A stretch of 64,000 nt of DNA from Capillidium heterosporum (lineage: Eukaryota; Entomophthoromycota; Entomophthoromycetes; Entomophthorales; Capillidiaceae). The stretch is from NCBI GenBank assembly GCA_016630905.1, contig WBMQ01000010.1, forward strand, positions 620,001-684,000. Reading direction: 5' to 3'. The position numbers were made by a program, and so were the translations under genes. Under the pieces are notes generated by a model. The model had not been told where the DNA came from, did no database searches, and worked only from the letters and a program-made list of their open reading frames with translations. Numbering within the stretch: the stretch's first letter is position 1; every line of letters begins with the position of its first letter. Positions 45,561 through 56,719 of this stretch are shown piece by piece.

Positions 45561-47727
45561 TTAAATCTTGGCCTTAGTACCAACTCCAAGATCCTTCCCA
45601 TCACTAGCATTAGAATTACATACCTCGTACATTCGATCCAAACACTGTTCTAAAGTTTGTATAAACTTTGTAGTATCCGAATAGTTAGAAGATCTCTTGG
45701 ACTCAACCCCAAAGATTAGCGAATCGCCTTTAGCTACGGGGATGTAGTTGATACCATAACCATGCTCAGCTACTGATCCAAAGCCAGTACCTAAATTGCA
45801 AATATCAATATAAAGCTGGAAGGAGGGTTTATAAATTACCAACTATGGTATCAGTCTTCAACATGGAGCTGGTGGAGAGGCGCCAAGTGGATGACTTTTT
45901 GAAAATTGCATCTTCAAACACGGGGTGAGATTCACCTTCATTCATGATGAGGCGTAGACCCAGCATGTGTCGGTCACAGCCACGGCCGTCACTGACTTGG
46001 GATGCAAAGGCCAGATGGGCTTTGGAAGCTAATACCAATTTGCTATGCTTCTCTTTACTCTAGAAATGTAGAAGATGAGTACAGAGGGAAAAGGAAATAT
46101 AGAAGCTTACGGTAGCTTTGGAGTCAAGCATGGCGTAGCAGAAGTCGGAGGCCGGTTGTGACAATACACGGATGACGTCGGTTCGACCGTGTTGGAACTT
46201 ACGAGTGGAGCCGGTCTCGTAAGTACCGACCAACTCTTTATGTAAGGCGAGGTGAGTAAGCTGCATAGCCATCTGGATGAAGGCGTCGGGAGAAACTTTA
46301 GCTATATATACAATTAAAAATAGTCCCTAGTAATAAAATAGCACTTACCAACTTTCTTCATAAAGTTTGTGCCGTATTTCTGATAATTTAAAACTTTGCT
46401 ATCAGAATCAGCAATAGTCTTCTCGATCTGTATCTTAGCTTGTTGCAATAACTTCTCAATTGCACTGTCGACTTTGAATTCCAGCTTACGTGGCTCTTGT
46501 ACTTGGACGAAGGTAGGTTTAGAAATGCTGGTTACTGAAGCTGCGTTGGCAGTAGCCAAAACTGAAGCTGGGATAAGTGCATCAAGAGGAGAATGTTCCC
46601 CATTCAAGCCGGCGTTCCCATCAGCATCGATTATTAAGTTCAGTGCTGCATCCAACCAACGGTTGTTGGCGAGGTGTCCATGGTAGATGTTTGCTTGGTG
46701 CTTTTTTATGTCCGATGCAGTTCGAGTTGAATCTAAAGATACTACAAACAATGCCTCTTGGATGACAAGCATGCTAGTTAAATTCTTGGGATCGAGGTGG
46801 ACGAGATGCTGGTAGGCCTAAATTGAAACAATTCAATAAAACCATCATATACTAAATAATTACATCCGACCAAGTATCCCTATGGGCAGCTGTAAATAAA
46901 CCGATAGGGAAAGCTTTCCCACGATTCTTTACATCGTTGATAACCTTCTGTAGCTGACTAAAAACCCCCAAGGCAGTAAGTAAACGAAGATATCAAAAAA
47001 TAGACTTACATTTCAATGTCACCGGTAGACAATCGCTCCCCGTTAGATAGCTGGTAGATAGGTACCCTGTAGATATGATTCTCAACGATAACCAATATAT
47101 GGCGCGATCTATTGGGTTTATCGCCACCTCCAACGACGATATCTTTGTTAGGTTGAGGCACGCGCATAACTCCAAACATATTCCTATATTGGTTCATACA
47201 TATGGGCTGTTTACCTACCAATTCAGGTGCTATCAACTCCCTATCAAAAATAAATAAAATGGTATGACTAAAAATAAAAAATCAACTTACTTGTCAATAC
47301 TCTCCATGTAAGTTAGAAACCCATCGATGAGCATGGCTGAACGCTGCAACTGAAACTTGTTGAAAGGTACAGAGACGTTAAAGCTTTTGTTTGCACTGTC
47401 CTGTTTAGCTAAGCAGTACCAATTGACGTTGATCAAAGTTGGTTCTCTAAAGGTATGATAGGCCCAATCCAGCCACCAGTTTTCCAACCAACTATACTTT
47501 TGAGTCTGGTCGTACTCGATCAATCTTTGTTGTAACTTGATTCCTAAGCCATCTTCTTTTAAGAAATCTTTGACTTTGGCTTCCACTACTTTATACTCTT
47601 CGGCAGTGGTTAAAGGCTTTATAGACTGCAAGTAGAGGTTGAAGGTGGAAGTTAAAGCTGGAATGGGGAGACGAGGTAAACGCGCCTGGTATTCAAATGT
47701 CTTTGGTTTTGTACTGGCTGCCATCAT
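45561..47727 (-). CDS. Carnitine O-acetyltransferase
   Basis: Moves acetyl groups between CoA and carnitine so that acetyl units can cross organelle membranes. Six or seven exons, all in frame. The order fits the choline/carnitine acyltransferase family: LPRLPIPALTSTFNLYLQSI, LENWWLDWAYHTFREP, GKQPICMNQYRNMFGVMRVP, AFPIGLFTAAHRDTW, the catalytic His in NGEHSPLDALIP, STRKFQHGRTDVIR, GRGCDRHMLGLR and FGSVAEHGYGINY. The protein ends AKI, a variant of the peroxisomal SKL/AKL signal seen on fungal CAT2. The N-terminus is short and only mildly basic, so peroxisomal location is favoured over mitochondrial, though dual targeting cannot be excluded. Confidence 0.92.
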
Positions 47728-49845
47728 ATTCGCTATAGTTCTGGGTACTCTTGTTTTAAAAGAGAAGAGTTGTTTTGTAGGTCGCTATATTTATATCTGG
47801 GATGGCATCATCTTACCTTATACCACCTCCTTTTCCTTTCAATAGGACGTGGCAAATAAATTATTTTGAACGTCATAAGGTTCCAACTTTAAATTTCAAC
47901 TTTGGAGAGGTTGGTGGCCTAATGAATTCAAATAGGTAAGTTCTTTGTGCATCCCTTTGGGGTTGAATTTATTATCCAATGGAACTGATACTACTTTGGA
48001 AATATCTGTGATCTATTGACTAGTATCCTAAATTTAAAATGACGTAGAGAATTGCTCAAGAAGAAGAGTGCGATCAGTCAAGTTATTGAAATTCATAGAA
48101 CTTCAAACGGATCCAAAATCCTCACAACGAACCCATCAAATGCATTTATAGCTATGATGTGCTGTATCCTCCAAGTTAGATTAAAGCTAAAAGTGAGTAG
48201 TAACTAATAAACTATTATGAGACATATATTGAACTTTATATGCACCTATAATGGCAAATTAAGTGGACAGTTGCATTGCAATTAAATTTCATATTGATAG
48301 ACGAGGATGATGAGATATAAACTTATAATTTGTGACGTAAAAATCTATAGACAAAAGAAATGCTACGCTATATTGCAAAGTATAGTGAGTTTCACTTGAC
48401 TTATATAAGTCACCCCAATGGAGTCTATAGCTCACCTCAACTTCATCTTATTCTATCAACCACTTTAATTTTAGATTTATTTTTTAAAACTTATGGATCC
48501 TATTTCTGGGTACGAAAGTAGATGCCTGATTACTAGCTTAAAATATATACATCGATTAGACTGAAGGCAGTATGAATGGCCACATGACCATCACTTCTTT
48601 ACAACTTAGACCTTACTTTTCAATTGCTCTCTTTAGACGAAAGTGGAGCATCCTTTCAACTTACACCAATGCGTATGCTTTTTAAACTCTATATAATGCT
48701 AGTCGTTTGACCACATGTTGTAAACATACATATAAAATGCTATGATTTAAGTTGGCTTTAATGAAGGCCATCCTTTATCCCCCATGATTTAGCTTTTAAC
48801 TATAGTTGGCTTTGGCTTGAAACTGATGAACCCTTGGCATTTGTAATTATATATATCCAGTTTGCCGTTTATCACTATTAATTGAAGTTTTATGTATCCA
48901 CATAGCTATATATGTAAACCAAGCGACTTGAATATTTATAATAATCGGTATTGACTTTGGCAGCAATATCGAAATTAAGGTGATAGATATTCCCTAGCAT
49001 GATTAAGGATATAAGTTTTAGGAGCTCATAAACAAAAGATATAAAAATGGATGTTGATTTGATCTTAGTAATCGATTAACTGGATTAATTTTCCATTATT
49101 ATGGAGAAATTCAATAGCATGTTAAATTTGGTAAGGCAGTTTCATTCGATTCGCAAGTTGGGTTTAAAAAGTTTTATCCCTCACCTTTGGCAACTTTTGT
49201 GAGGAAACTAAATACTTTGGAACTTGAGTTGGTCAAGGTGTACTTCACTACTAACCAAAATGTCAAGGTGGATACGATTTTAGAACTAAATACGTTAAGT
49301 TGGCCCTAAAAGTTCCAATGTAGAGAAAGTTGGATTGTTGAGCTACAATTTAAACTTTGTTTCCGTTTCAAGAACTCTAAATTGGTAGGTACCTGGACCA
49401 ATAAAAGTTACCAATACTCTCAATGCGATTCGACAATACAATTTTCCTTGCTATTCAAACCAAAAGGGCAGCCAATACAAGAAGTATTCGGGGCTTCGCT
49501 AACTGGATATAGACATTTTAGGTCATACTAATTAAAGCTCGGACATTTACCTCTAGGGTTGGTGAAGTAGTTTCTTTTTAGTTGGTCCAATCAAGTAACG
49601 TACCAGCAACTTGATAACCAATTTAACGTCTACACTTTGACGTCCAAAGGGCAACTCCAACCCCCCTTAAAGCTCCTTTGTAAAAGCAAACTGCTCCCAA
49701 ATAAAAGCAAATGAAAAGCTACAGTTTTAAGTTGTTTAAACTTCACTTCAAGTATCAACTTCAGCTCACTTTTGAAACTTCATTTTTTGTTTAAAGTCAA
49801 CTCTACTCAATCGCCTCAATACCAACATAAAGACACTTAGTAGAT
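47728..49845. other. Divergent intergenic region, CAT and G-alpha
   Basis: 2.1 kb. No convincing coding segment. Short GC-richer stretches near 49140-49320 resemble decayed coding sequence but match no family I know. Confidence 0.45.
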
Positions 49846-51067
49846 ATGGGCTGCAGTTCAAGTAAGATAGAAGATCCCTCCGATGCTATTAACGCTCGCA
49901 TCGAGCAGCAGTTGAAGAGTGAGAAGCTCGACAACCAGGAACTCAAGATGCTGCTTCTCGGTAATATTTATAAAGCTACCAATACTTAACATGTTTAGGC
50001 GCTGGTGAGTCGGGCAAAAGTACCATTGTTAAGCAGATGAAGCTGCTACATGGAGGCGGGTTCGAGAGTGAGGAGGTGGACGGCTACAAAGAGGTTATCA
50101 TAGCCAATCTGTTCAACTCAATGGACGCCATCTTAAAGGCGCTTCCCAAGTTGAACTTGACTTTGGAGAAGCCTAACAACACCGACCATGCCAACTATAT
50201 CCGAGATACCCCGCGTCCTTTCTCTGAAAACACAGTGGAGCCTAGGTTGGCCGTTGCGCTTAAAAGCTTGTGGGAGGACAAGGGTGTCCAAACCGCCATG
50301 TACTCCTCAAACCAATTCCAGATCATCGACTCCGCTAACTAGTACTATAGCCACTATTTTGTTTACTTACATTTATCTAGCTACTTTGAGAATATGGAGA
50401 GGATTTGTTCACCCAGCTACGCACCCAGCGACCAGGATATTTTGCGGAGCCGTGTCAAAACTTCCGGTATCAATGAGACCAAGTTCAAGATTGACGACGT
50501 GCGCTTCCGCATGATGGACGTGGGTGGCCAACGTTCCGAACGTAAGAAGTGGATCCACTGCTTCGAAGGCGTAACTGCAGTCCTCTATTTAATCGCCATC
50601 AGCGAGTACGATCAATGTCTTATCGAAGACGAAAGTGTGGTATGTAGCTTTATTTCAGTGCCATGATAGGCTAACTTTACTTAGAACCGTATGCACGAGG
50701 CTTTATCCCTATTTGATTCGGTCTGTAACTCCAAGTGGTTCCAGAAGACTTCAGTCATCCTGTTCCTGAATAAAACCGACATATTCCGTGAGAAGATCAA
50801 GACCTCCAGCATAAGTCAGTACTTCCCCGATTATCAAGGTAAACTTTATAATATAACTTTGAACTAACTTGCGATGTAGGAGACAACGACTTTGACCAAG
50901 GGGCCAACTACTTCCGCCAACGGTTTGAGTGCTTGAACAAGCACCCCACCAAGCACGTCTACACCCACTTCACCTGCGCCACCGATACTAACAACATCCG
51001 CTTCGTCATGGCGGCGGTCAAGGACATATTGATGCAGAACAACTTGCGTCAGGTCGGCCTACTCTAA
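49846..51067 (+). CDS. Heterotrimeric G-protein alpha subunit
   Basis: GTP-binding switch for receptor signalling at the plasma membrane. Five exons (49846-49960, 49999-50341, 50381-50639, 50685-50838, 50880-51067) give 352 residues, normal length. MGCSSS at the start predicts N-myristoylation of Gly2 and palmitoylation of Cys3. P loop GAGESGKST, switch [10 protein letters not shown], switch [18 protein letters not shown] guanine motif (LFLNKTD) and TCAT are all intact. The C-terminus is NNLRQVGLL. The fourth residue from the end is Val, so the pertussis-toxin Cys of Gi/Gpa1-like subunits is absent. A G-beta gene lies 12 kb away. Confidence 0.96.
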
Positions 51068-52094
51068 TACCCCATTTTGTGAAGTTGTAGGATAGACTCC
51101 TATATGTTAAATTTCCCATGCTTATGCTTTTCTGCTCCTTGTGTCCAGTTAATAAAGGCTGGGAATTATTAGCACCGATGTCCCAACTTTATAAGCCTTA
51201 ATTAATATCCCTCCATCACCCACCTCACCTCAACTCAACTGTTCGTACGCTCAATATTACTCTATATGCTACCCTACCCTACCTTACCAACTTCGACGAT
51301 TGACTAAGTTTACTTTGCTACTCCCTCAAAATATAGTTGAGCTTCAACCCTTATACTTTTTGTTTAGTATTGTATTGATCGGCTGTCTTATTTTTTCTAT
51401 ACCTTGGATTTAATTCATTAGTTGTAAACTTACAATAATTAATGAGATCACAAGTTAGTTCAATTTTGACCCTTTATACGTAACATACTCCTTTATATTG
51501 ATAATGTAACGAACAAAAGCTATTGACATACATTTAATTAAACCTATATAAAATACGCATAGTCATTTCAAAACACTACATATCAATGTTTAATCTATAG
51601 TTTGGCTATACTCTCCAACCAACCAATCCCTCCAACTATAATAACAGCTTACCTAAAATCATGAACTAACTTTTCGAAAACCGTGACATGAAAACTAGTA
51701 GGTTGAAGATATTTTAAACTCCATAAAATTTGACTTTTCCCATATTAAGTGAAATGAATACAATGGTTTAACCGTACCACACAGCCTTACTAAAAACTTT
51801 CGATTAGGCTATTGCAATCGGGTAGACAGCTAGTATACACTATAACAAGTCTCGATTAATCTAATACCCATTGTCTATCGGTTAAAACAAGACCTAGTTT
51901 TGCAATCTACATTTCAAATCTATGGCTTAAATACAAAGCATAACCTATATAGAAATCCATCAACAGCCTATTAAAATTTAGAGTTCCTAAGCTTTACTTG
52001 CTTGGCAACAAATACGATCCAAAGCATATAAACCTAATAAATACACATCTAAAGCAGCAATAACACATGACAGCATCTAACAGATGTTGGTCTG
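51068..52094. other. Intergenic
   Basis: 1 kb between G-alpha and the tRNA-Asn gene. Nothing recognised. Confidence 0.5.
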
Positions 52095-52168
52095 GCTTGT
52101 GTGGCGCAATTGGTTAGCGCGTGAGACTGTTAATCTCGAGGTTGCTGGTTCGAGTCCAGCCATAAGCG
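52095..52168 (+). tRNA. tRNA-Asn (anticodon GUU)
   Basis: 74-base cloverleaf: acceptor GCTTGTG pairs with CATAAGC (one G-U pair), anticodon loop CTGTTAA, T arm GGTTCGAGTCC. No intron. Confidence 0.93.
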
Positions 52169-52592
52169 TTTCTTTTTGCATTTTAGCTATCCTGGTACTC
52201 TTCACTGTTGTATGGATAGCAGCCCACTTGGAAATTAATTGGTTTACTTTGTTTTGATTATCAACACCCTTTAATTTTTTAGAGAATCAACTCTTTGGAA
52301 TAGATCGATTTCTAAAGTAGATTTGTTAGTTTATAGTTGGAAGGACAGCTATTTAGTAGTCAAAAACAACACCTTACCAAATAACAATCAGATTTACTAA
52401 TCTATTGGAAAAAGTTAATGGTTACAAGTAATGTTCCGTAAACTAAATCATGATTCCCTTCATTTCCCAAAAAATGTAGCTTGTTAAATAATTGGCTAGC
52501 TTGAAGAGTCATGATTCACTTTGCAGAACACTAGTTACAAGCCCAGGTACTATTCCTATTAAATAAGTACTTTAGATATTTTCTCCAAGATA
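52169..52592. other. Intergenic between tRNA genes
   Basis: AT-rich. Nothing else seen. Confidence 0.5.
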
Positions 52593-52665
52593 GCTTCTTT
52601 AGCACAGTTGGTAGTGCGTCAGTCTCATAATCTGAAGGTCGTGAGTTCGAGCCTCACAGGGAGCA
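52593..52665 (+). tRNA. tRNA-Met (anticodon CAU), copy 1
   Basis: 73 bases: acceptor GCTTCTT pairs with AGGGAGC, anticodon loop CTCATAA, T arm AGTTCGAGCCT. The structure suits the elongator type. Identical copies lie at 56318-56390 and 62264-62336. Confidence 0.93.
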
Positions 52666-52924
52666 TTATTCATTTTGTTTTTTGTTATCGAAAGACTGAA
52701 TGTTTTTGTAGTTCTTGTAGAACTTTGTCTAGATTTATCCGTACAAAGTAGTCACAAAATTTACTTTTGGCTTTATTTTCGAGCCATTGTTGTAAATTAC
52801 TATTTTCTTGGCTCAAAACTTTATAATATGGGGTAAACCGTAAATTGTTAACAAACAATTATATAAAGCACTTCTACACACTTTTGCCAATTCATTTTCT
52901 TACCTGTTATAACCTTAGATCGAC

Positions 52925-54054
52925 ATGAACCACCAGATCCAAGAGCTTTTAAATACGGTTTCTCGACCCTTCCACCTTAATGCCTCAGCAACTTCGTCGC
53001 CAACTATTTTAAGCAGTATCTACCGCCAAGTTCCCATCCAACTTCTGGCTATCCTATTAAGCCTACTAAAGTTAAGCCACGAAACTTTGTTAAATAACGC
53101 GGTCAACAAACCTATCTCCATATACATCTTGACCAACTTGATTATAACTGTATTCTGCCTAAGTTACTATGGGCTCGATAGGAAGTTTGGAAATTTAAAT
53201 TATATATTTGGGTATCGTAGTTGGTTGTGTAAGCTATATATATGTTTATAAGATATTATATTAATATAAATTTTTAGATATACTGATAGGGACTTTTCAA
53301 TTTATAACTTACCGTATAACCCATCTAGTCGCTACAACTTTGACACAAACTTTAATTTTAACTTTCGATTACTTGCCCATCTATACCACTATATTTATTC
53401 TTTTGCTAACTTTACGCCCTCTATATAATAAGTTAGCTTTAACTGTGCTTTTAATAACCTGCAGTATAGCTTTAGTATTGGATTTCTATGGGCTAAGTCT
53501 GTATTACAACTTTTCCACCATGAACAACATAAAAGACTTTATAGTAGGTATAAGTTTAGGCAGTGTCAACAGTTTCATTTGGGCTATATTATGGTTGATT
53601 TTAAAGTTCAGTGTCAAGAGGTTCGACTTCTTGGAAGTGTTGACATTTAGTTCATTGTTCCAAACTTTGATAGGATTCTTTTATGTTGTCTTTGTAGATA
53701 CTTTTGAGTTGGTCAATTTAGCTTGGCGTACTGAAACCTGTAAGTTTTATTATTTGCTGTTCATAATACTGATAAGTTTTACTATAGCTGGATTTTTAAC
53801 CTTGACGATTATATTTCAACTGTTAACTTTTGTCACCAGCTTGTGGTTCTTGAATAGTTTCTCACCAGTCGACTTGAGTTTAACTGTAGGGTACTCCAAC
53901 TTGTGGTACGTAGGTCTCACGAGTTTCAACTTTTTAAACGTACCCAAGTTACCGGTAAGTTTTAGGCTTATTCATTCTATTTACATTTGCTTAGATAACC
54001 TATCAGTTTGTAGTCGGGTTTTTCGTAATGCTGGGTGGCCACTATCTACTTTGA
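52925..54054 (+). CDS. Multispan membrane protein, DMT/SLC35-like transporter
   Basis: Three exons; introns of about 49 bases after YRSWL and about 42 bases after NVPKLP join in frame and end the protein at GGHYLL. About 345 residues with nine or ten hydrophobic spans, e.g. IQLLAILLSLL, LILTFDYLPIYTTIFILLL, IAGFLTLTIIFQLLTFV and ITYQFVVGFFVMLGG. The length, the repeat-like five-plus-five spans, and LVATTLTQTLILTF in the middle resemble the drug/metabolite (nucleotide-sugar) transporter superfamily. No substrate motif is visible, so the function is open. Very Leu/Ile-rich and AT-driven. Confidence 0.6.
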
Positions 54055-54261
54055 AAAGGAGAACAGGAAGGAAGTATCCTACCAGAGGCTGGACTTTTTA
54101 GACTTTCACAAGCGACCTTATTGAAAATCTATGAATGCTAAACAAACTATCCTCAAATTTATTATTACAATTATATAAATATTTAATCTTATAATTTCTT
54201 GTTTCCATTCAACTTTATTATTCAATTATCTTATATATACAAAATATCTATGCAGGGTATT

Positions 54262-56007
54262 TCAGAATAGTAGCCTTAAAGTTATCAAAATCGGTAGCAG
54301 AACTAGATTGAGCTGTATAAACTTATTCAATCGGTAACTGAACTTGCTGGGTAGGTTCAGGTACTTGAAGAGATATTTTAAGATGAAGTGGCCATCCAGT
54401 CCTTTAAGAGGCAGGACATTGAAGCCACCTAAAATTAAGGAGAGTACACCAAGCAGCCTACATAAAATGTCATTATAAAAGATAAAGATGAAGGACTTAC
54501 GTTAGTATCTCATTTAGAGAGTTGGGGAAATTCGAACTGAACCAAAAGGAATTACTTTGCATATCAGTCACTTTAACTAAGCACTATAAATATATAAATG
54601 CTAAAAATGAAAGTTTACCATTATTGAAGAAATAGATTGGATCCCCCTCATACAAGATTTTCGTTTTGTTGGTATCGTTATCACTCTTATTAATCACCAA
54701 ATAGATTAATCTTTTGTCATCGTTAGATTTGGGCTGCAATTGATAACAGGATCCAAAATTGCAGGTGTCGGATTGAGAACATTGGTCAAAGTTTCTAAAA
54801 GTGTTAAATAAGTTTAAACATAGCCGCTTTGGTAGGGTGTCGGTTGCCTACATTTCAATAAAGTAGTTGCACATTATTAGCGCTATTTACGTTTAGAAAA
54901 TAAAGCTTACATTGATGTTAGGGTGCTGAATTTGGAAACAGCTTCGAGTATCACTGTTGCTACTAGTATCAAAATTACAGCAATTATCATCAACTATGTA
55001 AAATAAATATATGAACTTAACAATAAATTTACCTTTATCGTTGGTACTATCGATGCAAAATTTTGGCACAAACTTCTCTTTGTCAACCTTTAAAATCTTT
55101 CTCCATGCCATTAGACTATCCAACCCATCCTTCCGATCTTTAAAATAGTGATTGTTGATAGCAAAAATCTTATCGCCCTCCGCCAAACTTTCCTTTAGCT
55201 CCTTACCGCTAACTTTCCAAACCAATAATCCGTTATCCTTAACTAAACTAAACATTCCCAAGAACATCAACATAATTTTTACATACTTTGAACAAATGAA
55301 ACAAGATGCAGTTAACCATAAGTTGTTAAATATACCAGCGCTGGCGATAACCAACTTTTTAAAATTGTTGACGAGGCTAAATTGATCTTCATTAATCTCT
55401 ACAAAGAAAGTTGGATAAAACAAGTGGAAGGTGAAGCCGAGATGATAAACTTCGACCAAATAATACAAGCTACTAACTAAATGCCCCAACTCATGTATTA
55501 ATGAACTTAAAGTTAATGCAAGTAGAAATGTCGTCAAGTTGGTAGAGAAGCTTAACGATTTCAACCAATTCACATACTTTATAATTAAATAAATTAGCAC
55601 GTTACGAAAAATATTTAGAAAAGGTACCTGATCTATACTAGGATATCCAACTGCTAAACTTAAATTCAAACTTATTATCAAACCATACATACATATCGAA
55701 AACATTAAAACTATTAACCAACTTAATTTCAATAGATAATCAAATCCAACTCGAACCAGCTTGAACCTTAAAACCGATTCTAGTAAATTGTTGTTGACTT
55801 TACTTTTTAAAGTTAGAGATAGGTTGGTTAGCTCTATCGATATTTTCAACCTCTCATCTTGTCTATAGAAATACTAAATTTACGTCAATATATTAAACAA
55901 AAATTTAAATAAAAAGGTTACCTTGGACTAGTAGCTTTCAAGAGGTAAATAATGAACCATATGAGTACCAAAGTTAGTACAAGTGTTGATATTGAATTTA
56001 ATAACAT
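54262..56007 (-). CDS. Site-2 protease (M50 zinc metalloprotease)
   Basis: Intramembrane protease that releases membrane-tethered transcription factors such as SREBP-type regulators in the Golgi. Five or six exons; the ATG at 56005-56007 starts MLLNSISTLVLTLVLIWF. Zinc-binding HELGH lies within SLIHELGHLVSSLYYLVEVY. A PDZ-like region is followed by a Cys-rich luminal stretch typical of MBTPS2 (NCCNFD, CSQSDTCNFGSCYQ). The second catalytic motif is NVLPLKGLDGHFIL (N-x-x-P...LDG) in the last exon. The protein ends PILITLRLLF at 54262. Convergent with the DMT-like gene, about 210 bases apart. Confidence 0.9.
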
Positions 56008-56317
56008 TCTTGAAGTTTTGAAAGGCTGCAAGCTGGAGACAAATATAAAAAATATTTTGAAGTTGCTAGAAAAGTAAGTTTCCAAACATAAAATGGCAAA
56101 TTATATGGGTAAACTTGCTAATATACTTAGGTAATCAATGCCAAATTTCAAACTGTTTCACTAAAAAGGAAACTAGGATTGATAGTAATTTTCACTGGTC
56201 TTAATTCAGATAGGTTCATATAGTTGCACTTGTAAAAAGTCATTTGGGGTTTAAGATCTGTGCCAGGTAGGTTCCCTTGTAAAAAATAACAGGAGAAAAT
56301 GAGATCATTATCCCTTA
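56008..56317. other. Intergenic
   Basis: Promoter side of the site-2 protease. Nothing else seen. Confidence 0.45.
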
Positions 56318-56390
56318 TGCTCCCTGTGAGGCTCGAACTCACGACCTTCAGATTATGAGACTGACGCACTACCAACTGTGCTAAAGAAGC
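56318..56390 (-). tRNA. tRNA-Met (anticodon CAU), copy 2
   Basis: Identical in all 73 positions to copy 1, on the other strand. Confidence 0.93.
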
Positions 56391-56719
56391 AATTACTCAT
56401 GAGAGTGTGCACTAAGTACTTATATTATGAGTATACTTTTTGATATGTCCTCATGCCTAAATACTTTCGGTTCCTTCTTTGCATAGATATAGCTAGCATC
56501 AACTATTTATTATACTATGTTTAGAAATTCGGATTATATCTGATACATTTTCTAACTCTACGTATCTTTTAATTATTCCCTCTAGCTTGTAAAGTATAGT
56601 CCCAACATCGAAACCCTCAAAAATATTGAAAATTTTCTAACCTTCAACTCTAAAATTTTGCAGCTCAATTTTTATCTTTTGTTGCCAACAAAGCAAAGAG
56701 CGAAATCCAACATCAAGTT
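56391..56719. other. Intergenic
   Basis: AT-rich 5' flank of the methyltransferase gene. Nothing else seen. Confidence 0.45.

Noticed and set aside
50342-50380. Apparent stop codon in G-alpha after DSAN
   Set aside because: A GTACTA...TCTAG intron restores the conserved N-Y-Y-F-E-N segment.
52925-54054. Assignment to a specific nucleotide-sugar transporter
   Set aside because: Only the hydrophobic layout fits; no substrate-defining motif can be seen.
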